Shown: positions 1 through 13,011 of the stretch, piece after piece | Layout: each line of letters opens with the position of its first letter | Position numbering within the stretch: position 1 is the first letter of the stretch | NCBI GenBank assembly: GCA_028023455.1 | Contig: JAQFVV010000274.1 | Span: forward strand, 618,001 to 682,000 | Length of the DNA stretch: 64,000 nucleotides | Source of the DNA: Epiperipatus broadwayi | Taxonomy: Eukaryota > Onychophora > Udeonychophora > Euonychophora > Peripatidae | Reading direction: 5' to 3' | Notes under the pieces: model-generated | Told to the model about the DNA's origin: nothing | Seen by the model: the letters and a program-made list of their open reading frames with translations, nothing else | Databases searched by the model: none | Position numbers and translations under genes: made by a program

Positions 1-465
1 CCTTATGCACTTGAAAGAAACTTTGTAAGCTCTCTAAGTGGGTTTGAGGATTTTCTCCTGTCTCTCCTCTAAAGATTTTTATCTGAATAATCTTTCCTAA
101 GTAGCTTTGAGGTCTAACCTCCCTTGTCCTTATATTTCCCCCTCTTTATTGACTTGGGTTATTCTATATTCATTTGCTATCATTCCTAACTCTCTCAAGA
201 CAAATTTTTGAATTTCCTGATACTCTCTAACTCTTATCTTTTCTTCTTCCTGTCTCTGTTTTGATTCTTCATCTCTTCTTTTTCTCATTTCCTCCTCATA
301 CATTTTCTTCATTTCTTGCATATTCTGTCTGAGTATTTCCTCAATGAACTTGAAATTAAAGTCCATTGATCCTCTGTATTGTTGCGGAGCTTCCCTTCGC
401 TCGGGTGTCGACTCCAAAGCTTCAGATAAATCTACTTGCTGTATATCAATATTTTCTGATTCCAT
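1..465 (-). pseudogene. gag-like fragment of an LTR retrotransposon (broken)
   Basis: A 111-residue frame starts with ATG at 463-465 and ends at a TAA near 130. It has a charged N-terminus followed by a Glu/Lys/Arg-rich coiled-coil-like stretch (about residues 45-85). Past that stop, positions 125 to 1 read open in a shifted frame and contain a segment like FRGETGENPQTHLESL, which resembles the start of a Retrotrans_gag capsid region. A stop plus a frame change separate the two parts, so the gene is broken, and the rest lies outside the window. No protease or reverse transcriptase is visible here and I could not find an LTR with confidence. The assignment rests on the capsid-like segment and the coiled-coil N-terminus typical of Ty3/gypsy gag. 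A host coiled-coil gene is the alternative. Confidence 0.45.
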
Positions 466-971
466 TTTCTTAATATGATTTATTTATTTTATACTACTAG
501 CATTTGACTACTCCCCACCGGTATATTGGCCCTATAACACTCTTTCGCTGCCCTCACCTACTCTACATTGCCCTATCTCTATATTGCTGCATTTAACATA
601 TTTAACATATATATTATAGCGAACTACTGGTAACATGTATAATAAGCCACTGCTGTCTATGATATATATATTTGATGCTTTAATAAATTATTCAATGCTA
701 CCTGCTTTCTCATTTAGCGACTGATTACTTTTTTTTTTGACATATATATATATAAAAATATTTCATTAGATCCGAGTATTTTCGTTCCTTCTTAAATTAC
801 ACACACATCCCTGCTTTCCTTAAATTTGTTATTACGCCTGCTGTCCTTTCATTTACTCGACCCACATTATTTCACTCGATTTATTTTTTTTTCATTATTT
901 TTATCAAAACAAAATCGTATATATATAGAATAATTAGCTAACTCGAGTAACGAACGCTAAAAGAAATTTAT
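466..971. other. AT-rich spacer upstream of the gag-like frame
   Basis: No ORF or RNA gene is visible. If the gag-like frame belongs to an LTR element, its leader and 5' LTR should lie here on the minus strand, but I see no clear TG...CA-bounded LTR or primer-binding site. Confidence 0.3.
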
Positions 972-1322
972 ATGCGTTATATTTTGCTCAGGGTATATAT
1001 GGGTTTTTTGTATCGAAAGCTCCACGTTGGAAAGCGCCAAACGCTAAAAAAAAAATTCTACTATGTAACAGTCAGAAAACGTGTGACTCGTAAACATAGT
1101 GCAGAATTCGACCACCACACAGAACAGCAGCACCATCGAGGTAGCGAAGCCACCCATGGTACTGAGTTCGAACATAGTTTATCGGTTCCACAATACAATC
1201 CACGAAACAACGCATCTGATGCGACATTAGTAAATATTTCTTTAGGCACGGTGGTCAGGGATATGCAAGAGATTCATGATTTTATTTTCGAGTTAGCCAA
1301 TAATCAAACTAATATTAATTAA
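972..1322 (+). CDS. unrecognised 116-residue ORF
   Basis: ATG at 972, TAA at 1320. The first 40 residues are basic and partly translated from A-rich DNA. From about residue 40 the protein is His/Glu/Asn-rich and base composition rises (roughly 1085-1300), with a segment DMQEIHDFIFELANN near the C-terminus. The balanced composition of residues 40-116 makes it more protein-like than most ORFs in this AT-rich window, but I recognise no family. The minus strand is also partly open. It could be a retroelement ORF, a host exon, or chance. The genuine coding start may be later than the first ATG. Confidence 0.25.
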   Translation: MRYILLRVYMGFLYRKLHVGKRQTLKKKFYYVTVRKRVTRKHSAEFDHHTEQQHHRGSEATHGTEFEHSLSVPQYNPRNNASDATLVNISLGTVVRDMQEIHDFIFELANNQTNIN

Positions 1323-1852
1323 ACATTCATATTTACATAATCGAGGAAATATTATATAGAATGGGTATCGAATAAATGAAACGTAACTGCAGACGTATAG
1401 TTTAAAATTATTTATTAACACATTTTAATAAGATCATTTACTAATAATATTTTATGGATTAAAAGCTTCAGTAGCGGGATTTGCGACATGATTATATTTT
1501 AAAGAATACATTTATTTATTTGTTTACAAAAGGAATTCATTTATTTGAAGGCGTAATCTAGCTACCTAAAATTCTCGGGTAAGTATTTCTAATGCATGCC
1601 TGGAGGGATTTATACCTTTGCAATGCAAGAGTCTAAAGTATGGGTTATAAGAGTAACGGCAGACATATATTTATTTAATTAAAATATTTATTTATAACTA
1701 AGGGCAAACATTTATTTGAGAGTGAATTATGAAGATAATGCAGAGGCGGAGTGATATATAGAATAATAAAATTAAGTAAAGGAACACGTGGTACGCTTTA
1801 GAAAGGCGATATGGAATGGCAGTATATCGAAACTGCAATGCCGTGAATGAGT

Positions 1853-2113
1853 TTATAAGAATGTCAGGCTGGTCTCTGCCATCGGCCCGATGAAGTAAGG
1901 TGTCACATAAGCATAACCAGGGACAAGCGGTCCATGTCGCAGTTTGCCGGCTGGCTGCATGACATCGTCAAGTCCTACAGGAGCACCCATTATGTCCGCT
2001 TGTGTAGGACGACTGGGGTTAATTTCAACCCTGAAGAATCCGGAAATTTCACGGCGGAATGGGTCATCGCATCTCTAAAATGTAACACATGTATAATGTA
2101 TAAACGATTATGA
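1853..2113. other. GC-rich block open on both strands
   Basis: Base composition changes abruptly here against AT-rich flanks. On the plus strand a frame is open from 1859 to a TGA at 2111-2113 (84 codons, internal ATG at 1934). On the minus strand a frame is open from 2074 to a TAA at 1853-1855 (about 73 codons), with Pro/Gly-rich sequence such as GPLVPGYAYVTPYF. Both translations look protein-like and I recognise neither, so the true strand cannot be decided by eye. It may be a single exon, a transposon gene fragment, or recently acquired sequence. Confidence 0.35.
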
Positions 2114-3578
2114 TAAGATTTAAATAGATTTCTAACTCGGCCCTACATTATCAACATTTACTAAAGAACGTTGGCGACTCTCAAAGAAATGTAATTTTCT
2201 AGAATTATTCATTAAGATTTAATAAATACAAAACATATATAAACTGGGAATTATTACAACTAATATGCCAGCCATTTGCGAAGTAGTAGACCCTGCATTA
2301 CAATAAATGATGCATTGAATGCGTGTCGATTTATATGAAAGTTAAGTTATTTATGAAAGTAAATATTAATGAAAATTTGACACGCATTCACTGTTTCAAG
2401 CGATCATAGATTTAAACTTTGAAAATTGAGACAATTATGAGCATGCAATAATTAAATAATAAATATAGATAAAATGTAGATTTTAGAAATACGCACCCAA
2501 GAAAGATAGAATGAGGTAAGCTAGATTATTAGAGAAATTTACACATTAAGTTAATTATTCAATTTTAGTTATACAAATGGTAGTTTTTACATTTTACAAT
2601 TTAGATAAGTAATATGAAGAATAGCTATAGCATGTTATTAGAGTACTCTAGAGTTTGAACACAGACAGGTACCTGTTTTATAAGAAGTTTTCTGATTCCA
2701 TTAGTTTAGTAGCAAAAAGTTCACGAGTGGCAATTCTTTCTTGTATTTAGATATTTCATTTACTTTCACAGCAGCAGCAGCTTTCTCATTTATTTCAGGC
2801 AGCAGATCTTCATGGTGAATTTATGATGGGCAATGGAAAGTTCGGCATCCGATAGGCCATCTCCCAATGGAGAATAATCTAGGTGCTTTTACTCGGTCAT
2901 ACCTTGGCAGGAACAATTTATTTTTATATTTTGGAGACTCTCAGTGATCGAGAGCAAAGCTAAAGTTTAAGTGAATGTCTCCAGCAAGTCTAAGATGGCC
3001 TCTTTTCTTATCTTGATCTTTCACATTTTTGTTAAGGTATTTTTAGGTTCTACTTAATCTGCCCTGAGGATAATCAATGCATTTTGTTGGTTTTAATTAT
3101 AAAGAAAGCTGCCGTTCTATTGTTTACATTTTACATTTACTAATTACATTTTGGGGAATTTTTCTTTAATTAATCTATTATCTATCACTGACCGATGCTT
3201 TTAAATTTCAAAGACAAAAAGGGAACATAAGATTATTTTAACTTTTAATTAAATATTACATCAGATTTTTTTAGAATTATTATTAAACGAAATTTAAACA
3301 AAGCAATAAATACGAACTTTATAATCCAAAATAAATGATTAAAATTATACAAAATTATATAACTAAAAGAAATCTAAATTATATTATTTTATCCCTATTT
3401 ATTGCCTTTAATTTGAGATCAAAATGTGTGCATGTTTATGCTGAATTCTACATATATTTATACATTTTTAATATTGCTACACACACAATTTGATACCGAA
3501 AAGTTTAAATTTGGGCGGGATAGACCGGTCAGTGAGAAATGACAGAAAAAGGTGAAACTTAAGATTCGAATACGAATC
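2114..3578. other. AT-rich spacer
   Basis: No convincing gene. A short inverted repeat pairs the region around 2314-2332 (GAATGCGTGTCGATTT) with its complement near 2375-2392, about 45 bp apart. It could be a minimal MITE or a chance hairpin. The segment 2760-2960 has higher GC and looks like an old dispersed repeat, but nothing in it is recognisable. Confidence 0.3.
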
Positions 3579-3688
3579 TTACTGTTTCACTATACTTTCC
3601 TCAATACTTTCTAATACTACAGATGCTTCATCTATTGTTTCTTCTTTCTTACTCTCTATGGGACCTGTCTTTTTTTGCTTCTTGGCAT
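3579..3688 (-). CDS. possible C-terminal exon of a host gene
   Basis: Minus-strand reading from a potential acceptor (…GAATACAAG, AG at 3690-3689) gives a Lys/Glu-rich open frame. It includes KKQKKTGPIESKKEETIDEA and EASVVLESIEESIVKQ and ends in TAA at 3579-3581. The charged, low-aromatic composition is unlike chance translation of AT-rich DNA. The frame enters at a splice-like site and leaves at a stop, as a terminal coding exon would. No upstream exon can be linked to it. It might instead be a fragment of an internal exon or a pseudogene. Confidence 0.3.
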
Positions 3689-3691
3689 CTT

Positions 3692-6600
3692 GTATTCAAT
3701 AATAAAATTAATGATGAGAAAATTAGGCATACACACTTTTCCCCCCTCCATCAAACCAACAACCATGACTATCTCAACTATCTATACCTTGGTTACCCTA
3801 TTGGTGTTGACCTTACAATTCCTATACTGATGATAAGCATCTCATCTCAAATGTTTTTGGGTATCTAGAAATCCAATCATCATCAATAATCAGTTTAAAT
3901 AGACATAAAATTTGATTCTTTTTTTGCTAATTACACACTAACATTTCTAATTTTAAAATACATTTTTGATATAACCATTTGTTGGCATTTATAATTTCAA
4001 TTGTGCAGCTTTTAACTTAACCTCCAACACCCATTATCGGTTGAGCCCTACATTGGGCACCATATCTAACTAATTAAAATTTCAAGAGAAGACAATTTTT
4101 CTAACTAAATGAAAATTCAAAAGTATTATTGGTTTTTGAAAGATGATGAACATTTGTTGAATATAAATTAATGCCAGATGCATTTCTCAAGTATCAATTA
4201 AATTTGCAATGCATCAATTTATAACGAAAACGATTGGGAGAGCTTACAAATATCATATATCCTATTGGATAGTTTAAGCTAATTATAACTTTATTCTAAC
4301 AATGAGAATTTTATTCAAATGATCGCACATCCACGTTATGGATTGATTGTACCATATTTAAATCTATTTGGCATTTACACACTTGCAGATAAATTACATG
4401 CCAATTACAATATTTTAAGGATGGATCGATGGATACTTCATCATTCCCAGCTGACACTATTTCTGAGGCCTACTGAGATGATGATGATGATACAGAACAT
4501 CTATAAGCTTAATTGCCAAGGCACCAAATTGCAACTCTAATACCATATACAGGCTAAATCTCAATTCAATACTCTTAGTAATAATATTTTATGAATGGGT
4601 TAATATAGAATCAATTTAGAGAACACCGAGAACACATTAAAATTGACAATAATAATATCTTTAAGAATTCCAGGTTATTTGCAGTGCCTACCCATTCACT
4701 TTAATTAAAGCTACAATTAAATTTTATTCTAATTATAAAGTTCTATATTCATCTCCACTTTCCTGATCCACTTCACCATCAATTTCACATCCATATGTCT
4801 ATTACACTATTATTTATTTAACTATTAAATTTACCTTTTTATTTTCTTTTACTAGATCATTTCCTCTCATTATAATCTCTTCTCAGGGTTTTTTTCTCCC
4901 AATAATTAGGTGTGGAAATCGAATAAGCTGCGATAGGTTATTGGTATTAAACTCTCCTCTCTTGATTGCCTCCAAGGTGATCTCAGTTGTCTTTAATGCA
5001 ATTTAATATCAATTTACATTAAAGATGGAATATTTTAAGCTTATTAAATCTTTATAAACACATCATAAAACATAGTCACAATTATAACAAAATTATATAA
5101 AAATAAAATGCATCTAGAGGAGTTTGAATACAATGGATGGGGAAAGGATTTTATGCCCACCCTCTGCACTCACTATCACTCAATACTATCTCTATTCATG
5201 ATTTATATTTCAACAATATTAAATCATTTGGTAATTTTACGCATTTCAAATTAACCTTTTAAATAGTTTTACTAAATATTAATTACGTACATGATAATTA
5301 AAATATTAATAATATTATATTGATGTATGATTGGATTGGAAATATCTAGATAATAATAACCCACAAAAACATGAAGACTAACACAAATTTTATTTAAAAC
5401 AAATAAATTTTATTTGCCAAGCTATAATTCATCACAAAAACATATACAGTACATTATATCTACACTTTCTTTTTATCTTAAATATTGTAAATACCAATTT
5501 CCTCCCATTTTCAATGCTTTCTTTTTTTATTACAGATTTATTGTAGAAAATAAATAACCTATTTTTCTCCTAATTAAATTTAATAATTTTATTTAATAAA
5601 TCTAAAGTTGATATTCCCTTGCAAATTTCTTGATCTTATCCGATCATCCTGATTAAATAATCTTTGGCCCTAATCTTTACAACAGAGATATCTTAATAAT
5701 AGTGAGACTAAGTTATTGCAAATAAATTGGCATTAAGATCAAACATCATCATAGTGCACTCTCTATGTTCATGTTCTTATAACATAATAATATTTTAACA
5801 ATATTACCTTTCCAGCGAAGTTCTCAGCTGGCCATGTACATATTTATTAAATAAATTTATATACACATTGCTTATGCCCAATCATTTGTAAGTCTTTATT
5901 TAACCCTTAACAGTTATTAACTTAATTATTTTTGGCTCGAATGCTAAATCAAATCTACAAAAACAATAATCAAATACACCAATTGCACATACATTATCTG
6001 CATTCATTCTGACATTAAATTGAGTTTGCAACCTGGTATCCAATACTTATAATAATGCTCATCATGGCTATCCTCTCATACACATGTAAGGAATACCAAA
6101 TATTAATGAGGCAGGCAGTGACACAAATAAGAGAGAACCTTTTCACTAAGGTTGAGATATGCTAGGATTTTTATCACTAGTCATATAAAAACATAGGTAT
6201 ACCAAATACCTCTGGCCATCAAAATAAGAAACCTTCTTATGGTGTAGAGAATACTCAAGTGGGAAAACTCTTCCACTGGGTTCAAATACTTTATGAATAT
6301 AGCATATATCTTAGTGAGTTAAACTTCACTGAATTTGTGGAGATCTTTGTCTATCCACACACATACAGGTCGAAACATCAAATTATACAAGTAAAACTTT
6401 CACAACTTTAATATTCTTGCAAATTAGTGTACTGGAATATGAGCCCATAAATTTTCCAAGCATAAATCAGCTTGTTTCTGGCCTTAAATCTATAATAACA
6501 ATAATAATAAGCAATAAGAAATGCGCACAAAATTCTCAAAACTATTTCCATGCACTTTTATAAAATAAAATAAAAATGATGATGATGCAAGTCAATAGAC

Positions 6601-9171
6601 AAGCAATTCATTTATAAGTCTAAGCATTTGATAATAACTTCTGATGCTAATAATAATATCTCTTAATTGTTTTCTTTTTTTTTTAAATTGAGAAAAAAAA
6701 TTGTTTGTAAAGCATTTTAAATAAGGCATATCAGAAAGACATTATATAAATTTCATCTACCCCCAAAATGACCATAATATCAAAAGCATTTAAATAAACA
6801 TATATAAAATCATCTGAAATCAATTTATACCCCCAAAATAATACAATGGTAATTATCATATGAATTAAGTTTAAAATAGATGATATACACAATATACTAC
6901 AAAGAAAGAAATTCATCTTTTTTATATATTAAATGTCCTACACACATAAAGAGTGAATAATAATAATAATAATAATTATACTTATATAAGTCTTTTAGCA
7001 GGTGTCTTTTTAGGTTCCTGATTTCTCCTTTTTCCCCCCTCCTTGACTTGTTTATAATAATAGCATATAAGTCTTTGTTGTAAAAAGTTCTTTTGATAGA
7101 GTTTGGTTTCTTTGCTATCATATATACAGTTTTTATTTTGCTGAATGCGTTCCTCACTTCCAACTCTAGGTAGATTACCTTTAAACTTTGTAATTTTCTG
7201 CAGGTTTCAGTTAAACAGCCTTCATTTAACTTTTTTACAATATCAGTCTATTTTTGATTGTCCTTCAATTTTAATTTCATTTTATATGTTTAAATTGATT
7301 TACATGTACATCAAACTTTTGAGCTTTAAATTTTACTATTTGCATATATATAATCAATATTAAACTCAAATTTTAACTTCTGTGGTTTAAATTTTTATCA
7401 CCACCTGTTGAATAGCTGACTTCTGGAGGTTTAAGATGTGTGTTTACTTAAAATTTACTCACTATACATTGTCTTCTCTTAAGGCAATGTATAAAACAGC
7501 CAAATTATTCTGAATAGACAAAAAGTTCAATAAAAATGATTTTCAATTTTATAACACAGTTTTCTTTAAGTCAATGAAGGAAAACTGCTACAGATAAGTT
7601 TTAAAAATACAAGCCCCTCCTTTTCTATTAACACAGCGTTTATAGAGACGTCCATCTGTTTATCTTTATAATTAATTAACATGTTTCCCCTTCTCAATTA
7701 AATTTAATCTTTTGCTCTTTCAGAAAAATCAGGCACAAATTCCATTTCAAACAGATACAATTAATCTTACAACCCAACAATTAATTGCCAATTAATTTTT
7801 GACATTCTGACAGACCAGATTGACCATCATCATTAATGGTCTAAATTAATGGTCCACTTAAATTCCTTGGTAAGATCTGTGTCTTTTAAGGAATGATAAT
7901 TAACTCAGTAATATAATACTTGAACCAATACCAACCCTAATTTATGGCCCCTGATATTAGTGTTATTTATTAATTAATAATATTAGATAGTGTTAGAATA
8001 CACAAAATGACCAAACAATAGTCACAATCTAAATCTTAAAGCCCTATCTAGGTAAACATTAAATAAAAGTTGAAACCAAGTTGATCAAACAGACATGACA
8101 ACTAACCGCTTACAACAATTAACATTAAATGTGTTAAAATTGCAAACACACTATAACAATACATATTACAACCAATCAGTGACCGCAATCAAGAAATAAT
8201 AAAAAAAATATTGAAGTAGAGAAAAATCAAATCTTTCTTTTCTTAGTGTTATTAGCAAATTATTTCTGATAATACTTAATAAAGATGACATCAGCAATGA
8301 AGTAAAAGAATGTTGACGATTTTGGTTAATATATATACAACGAGCTTTTTTCAAGAAGGAAAGAAAAAATCTATTACCTGCGGAAAAATCTATTATTCCC
8401 TTCTCAAAAGAGTTGAAAGGAAACTTCAAAGACCAGTACCAATCAATTCTGAGTTGTAATACTTTTAAAAAGTCCTTTATAAAGATTCAAAAAGTGGAGA
8501 AAAATATATAGATCGTAAAATAACTAAATAAGAAATTCGAAAATTAAGGATTTGTAAAGAAAGTATTCAAATTTTTAAAACTGCCATTATTTCCCTGGGT
8601 TTCAAACCTAAATATAAAATTATGCAATAAAAGAAGAAACATTGATGGTACTCCAATCAAAATAAACTACTAAAACAAATATAAGTAGTAATGAAAAAAT
8701 AAATTTGCAGTGCTAAATGCAAGAAGTACATAGTGGAAGGGAGATTATTGTTAGTGGATCTATGACTCATCAAGATCGAAATAGAATTGTTCTAGTGTTC
8801 CATGCCTGGACTAATAAACATCGAGTCGATTCGTTATGAATCCCCCTTATAACTCTCTGTTGAAGAACATCAATTTGAAGGTTATGAAAGCAACCTACTA
8901 GGCAGATGTTTGAGAACACTTTTAAGAATATACATCTATACATAAATAAATCACCTGGGTTATTGGAACAAACCATTTAGAGAGTTATTATACGAACTCT
9001 AAAGCCAAGTTATAAATTAGTTGAATTCATCTACATTTATTTGTTTGTATGTTAGATATGATAATTTTCTTTTCTTTACATTAATATAGGGCCAAAGAGC
9101 TTAAAGTTTATATTAGTGAATAATTTGAAAAATAAATATTTTCAATCATAATGTTAAATTAAATATACAAA
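3692..9171. other. AT-rich intergenic or intronic DNA
   Basis: About 5.5 kb with no supported gene. Short ORFs are low-complexity or antisense chance frames. There are small trinucleotide runs (ATG near 4482 and 6579, AAT near 6958). The segment 8160-8440 on the minus strand contains a CTTGAAAAAAGCTCG motif that recalls conserved terminal motifs of old retroelements. 8740-9010 has slightly higher GC but no identifiable content. Confidence 0.4.
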
Positions 9172-9179
9172 ACCTATGA

Positions 9180-9546
9180 CAGGGGTCCCCAACCTTTTTG
9201 CACTTAAGAGCACATTCTATAATACTGGCAAGGTGGCAGCACCATTTATTTTTTCAATGTAAATTTATAGTTGGATATTGTTAATAATACACATAATGTA
9301 CAAAAAAATATTTATTTCAAAAATAAAATTTTAACATATAATTAACGTTTATATTTTTACACTGTAAAAGTATAGTATGCCCTACAATTTGATTACAATA
9401 TAATACAATAATTTATAAGAAATTTTAAAAATTAAATTTATTTGTATCAGATAAATAATTTTTTATCGTGTTCGGATAGTGGCAGGCACATGTAAAATGG
9501 TCTGTTGGCACCATGGTGCCCATGGGCATAGGGTTGGGGATCCCTG
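9180..9546. mobile_element. hAT-type MITE (367 bp)
   Basis: Begins CAGGGGTCCCCAACC and ends GGTTGGGGATCCCTG, a near-perfect terminal inverted repeat of the CAGGG type used by hAT elements. It is flanked by an exact 8-bp target-site duplication, ACCTATGA at 9172-9179 and 9547-9554, as hAT transposases produce. There is no coding capacity, so it is a non-autonomous derivative. Element limits are exact. Confidence 0.93.
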
Positions 9547-9554
9547 ACCTATGA

Positions 9555-10760
9555 GGTATTCTTGATTATGCAGTAGTCCGATCAATATACAAATAGAAAA
9601 AAGAAAGACATTACCTAATATGTACACAAATTAAACCGTGATATTCGCGCGCGACACATACATTTTTTTATCTATTAATTTTAAATCTTGTGTTGTTCTT
9701 TTTCCACACTTTCTTGTTATATCCTGTTAATTATTTATCTCATGAAGGATTTGTCTCACATATAGTACACACATTGTACATAACGGGGAAATCTTTTAAA
9801 CCATCATGATGCTAAATAGGACACAAAGAATTAAATCAGTCCCACAAAATATATAGCAATATTATATATATAGTTTCGAGATCACTCACATTAATTGAGA
9901 CAAAGTGATTATTCTTTGTGAGATCAGGGTTGGGACAATGTTAGAAACCAAATGTAAACAAAGAATGATCTCAAGGACCTAGTTGAATGTTTTCTAATTT
10001 CATTTAAAATTTTTTTCTGATTAAATACGAATTATTGTAAATAGATTATTATTTTTACTTAAATATTAAAATATGATTCTTGGTTTATGTTTCTGCAGTC
10101 AAGTTTTTTAGTCATTTCCTCCCACTCCACCCCCTATTAACAAACATATGCTTATTTTATACCTATTCATACTCCAGTGATACAAATATAACCTGAACCA
10201 GAGGACCATGCAAAATCTCCCTGAGTTTGAAATCCAGAATAACGGAAGTGAAGCAAAAGGATGAGGGAAATTAAGTATAGAATTATTATTTAGTTAGATC
10301 TTAATGTCTTCTATTCTAGGCACGAATTTAAGATGTGCAGGTATGAATAAATATGAATGACAAAGATATACTATTTTATTCAGTAGAAGAAACCCACAGA
10401 CCTTTGTGCATTCCAGGATAAGACCTTCCCATTACATATAGTGCATCCAATCATTGGAGATGAAACACATTTCAATATTGCAATTTTCAGCACATTAATC
10501 CATGGATTTGAAAATTGTACATCAGTATTACCCTCCACTATATATAAAATATATTCAGTGACTGGCTAATGTGATTTTGTATTAATACACAATTTTATAT
10601 TTTAATTATAAAACAACCAAACATAAACATAATTTAAAATTTATCTGGATATGATGAATTAAATTTGAATACAGAAATGTACTGAGAATTTAAAACACAA
10701 ACAAAACATATAATAGCCAACAGCTTAACTTGATTTGACATAGGGAGGTGTTATATATAT
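9555..10760. other. AT-rich spacer with one dispersed-repeat fragment
   Basis: No gene. A block at about 10190-10285 (…CTCCCTGAGTTTGAAATCCAG…AATAACGG…) recurs with changes at 45365-45430, so it is a piece of an old dispersed repeat. Confidence 0.45.
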
Positions 10761-11024
10761 ATATCGTATTATTATTATTTGTGGGATATTCCGTATAGTG
10801 AAAAAGCTAAATGACGCTGTGAGGAAGGTACAGAGGATGTACTGAGGAAGATACTTGATATTGTACTCAAACATCAGCACTTAGCTTTTTCACTACATGG
10901 AAGAGGATGCTCTGAGGAAGGTACAGAGGCCGCACTGAGAAAGGTACTTGATATTGTACTAAAACTTCAGCATTTAGCTTTTTCACTACATGGAATATCC
11001 TGCAAATAATAATAATATGATATC
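10761..11024. mobile_element. MITE with long TIRs and internal tandem repeat
   Basis: The ends are inverted copies over about 50 bp: ATATCGTATTATTATTATTT…GGGATATTCC…AGTGAAAAAGCTAAAT on the left, its complement on the right. Between them a unit of about 92 bp (GAGGAAGGTACAGAGG…ACTTGATATTGTACT…AGCTTTTTCACTACATGGAA) is present twice, and part of the unit is itself the complement of the TIR. No ORF. The superfamily is not assignable, because the flanking (AT)n tracts hide any target duplication. Confidence 0.75.
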
Positions 11025-11048
11025 TTTTATCTGTGAAAATATTAGAAT

Positions 11049-11053
<5 letters not shown>

Positions 11054-11082
<29 letters not shown>

Positions 11083-11095
11083 ATATCGTGATAAA
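11054..11095. repeat. (AT)n tract
   Basis: Simple AT dinucleotide repeat between two nearly identical short flanks (TATTAGAATTGATATAT). Confidence 0.9.
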
Positions 11096-11349
11096 TATTA
11101 GAATTGATATATATATATAAGGTCAACTACAATGTTACTCACTAGCCACTTCTTCAAATACCACTCTGTCACAAATGCAGGGAGATTCTCCCATCCATTT
11201 ATAATTGATGAAGCATCTTGTCCCAAAATGGATTTAACATTTCTAATGCTACCACCTTAGTTAACACTACAACGTTCTGATTAATATTTCATATTGCCTT
11301 AGTATATCTATAAGTCGTAATGCTGTGATCTCTGTAAACCATTCTTTCT

Positions 11350-11673
<324 letters not shown>

Positions 11674-11699
11674 TGTTAGAAATGTCATTTTAAAGCTTA

Positions 11700-12463
11700 T
11701 TTAAGCTAACCGACTTCTCATTTGAACAATCTTTAAATATGCTAGTAAACAACATTTAGTAATTCTGTCAAGTCAGAATTGTTTAATTAAATGCTCAAGT
11801 ACATGCTTATTCATTCCAAATGATTGATGTAAAGTATAATTATGGACCGAATGAAGCTTGTAATGGCTTTAAAAATGCATATTTATTGTATTGTTATGGT
11901 CAACCATAATTTAAATATGGTTTTATATAAATAGGGTTTTATTTCATGTATATTTAGTCTATCATATTGTTAATATTATAAATCTGTGTTAAAATTGACA
12001 CCTTCTTTCATTAGCATATTAAACCACTTCATCCTGAATACGTCATATTGTATATATAACTTTACCTATATCTAATTTCTATTCGCGTATTCTTCAATCA
12101 TTGTAATCTATATTTCATAATGCATAGTAATATTATGTAATCTATAGAAGACGTAAATCATCACTACTGATTACATGAAACCCAGAATCTATTAATTTAT
12201 GTCATATGAAAATAAAATTATCATTTGTATTTGCTGTTGCTTTAAGTATTCAATCCTTCATTGCTTACATTAGTAATTGTTAATGTTTCATAACTAATTA
12301 CTCTTTCAAATTCTTTGTCTCAATATTGTTTTATGCATACACATTGTTAAACGGTTGCGTTAGATATAATTTATGCTTTTTTTAATCTCATGCTAGTTGG
12401 GTGCATTTCATTAACTCAGTTATTAATGAAATATCAGTATAATTATGAAGTAGCAATTCATTC
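11700..12463. other. AT-rich spacer
   Basis: Nothing recognisable. It may include decayed N-terminal sequence of the hAT transposase downstream. Confidence 0.35.
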
Positions 12464-12672
12464 ATGGAAAAAAAGTTATATCGTGCGTTGTGTACTCAAA
12501 TCATGAATTGTGATCTGGTTGAACAACTTATGACTAACATGCATTTTTCTTTTTTGCAGTTTGATGCATCTACCAATATATTTGATATTTCTCAGTTTTA
12601 TATATTTATAAGAAGGGTTTTTAAAAATATGAGTGTAAAAGATGAATTATTAACAATTTTATCTTTAAAATC

Positions 12673-13011
12673 AGGCAAAACTCTCCATATTGTAGTGCCA
12701 CTCAGTGCAAGCCAAAGTAATCAATGGGTGCAAGAAGGTTTGTGCATAAAATTCCTATATAGTGCCTACTCATAGTTTTGTAGTTAAGTGGAAATAAAAG
12801 GTGGAAGCTGGAGGGTTGCATTAAATCCTAAGATCTAGGTGCAGTGCTCTCAGATCCAAGGCTTATCACCGATGAAAACCATAACCTAAAAACTAGTTTG
12901 GAGATATTGTATGAGTAGGCACTAGATAGGGATTTTATGCACAAACATTCTTGCATTCATTGATTACTTTGGCTTGCACTGAATGACACTACTGTATGGA
13001 GAGTTTTGCCT
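12673..13011. mobile_element. MITE 'GGCAAAACTCTCC', copy 1 (inserted in hAT relic)
   Basis: Ends are inverted repeats of 50+ bp: AGGCAAAACTCTCCATA…GTAGTGCCACTCAGTGCAAG on the left and its complement on the right, ending …GAGTTTTGCCT. No coding capacity. Related pieces occur at 29743-29910 (one half), 56357-56518 (internally deleted) and 47230-47250 (end only). The target duplication is not clear. Confidence 0.8.

Noticed and set aside
4319-4540. 73-residue ORF with a Met run
   Set aside because: AT-rich chance frame ending in an ATG microsatellite; no splice sites or composition signal.
8166-8429. 87-residue minus-strand ORF
   Set aside because: Low-complexity Phe/Leu/Ser-rich translation of A/T-rich DNA with no motif.
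10822-11000. CRISPR-like or other regular repeat-spacer arrays
   Set aside because: Tandem units are contiguous and few, with no unique spacers, in eukaryotic DNA.
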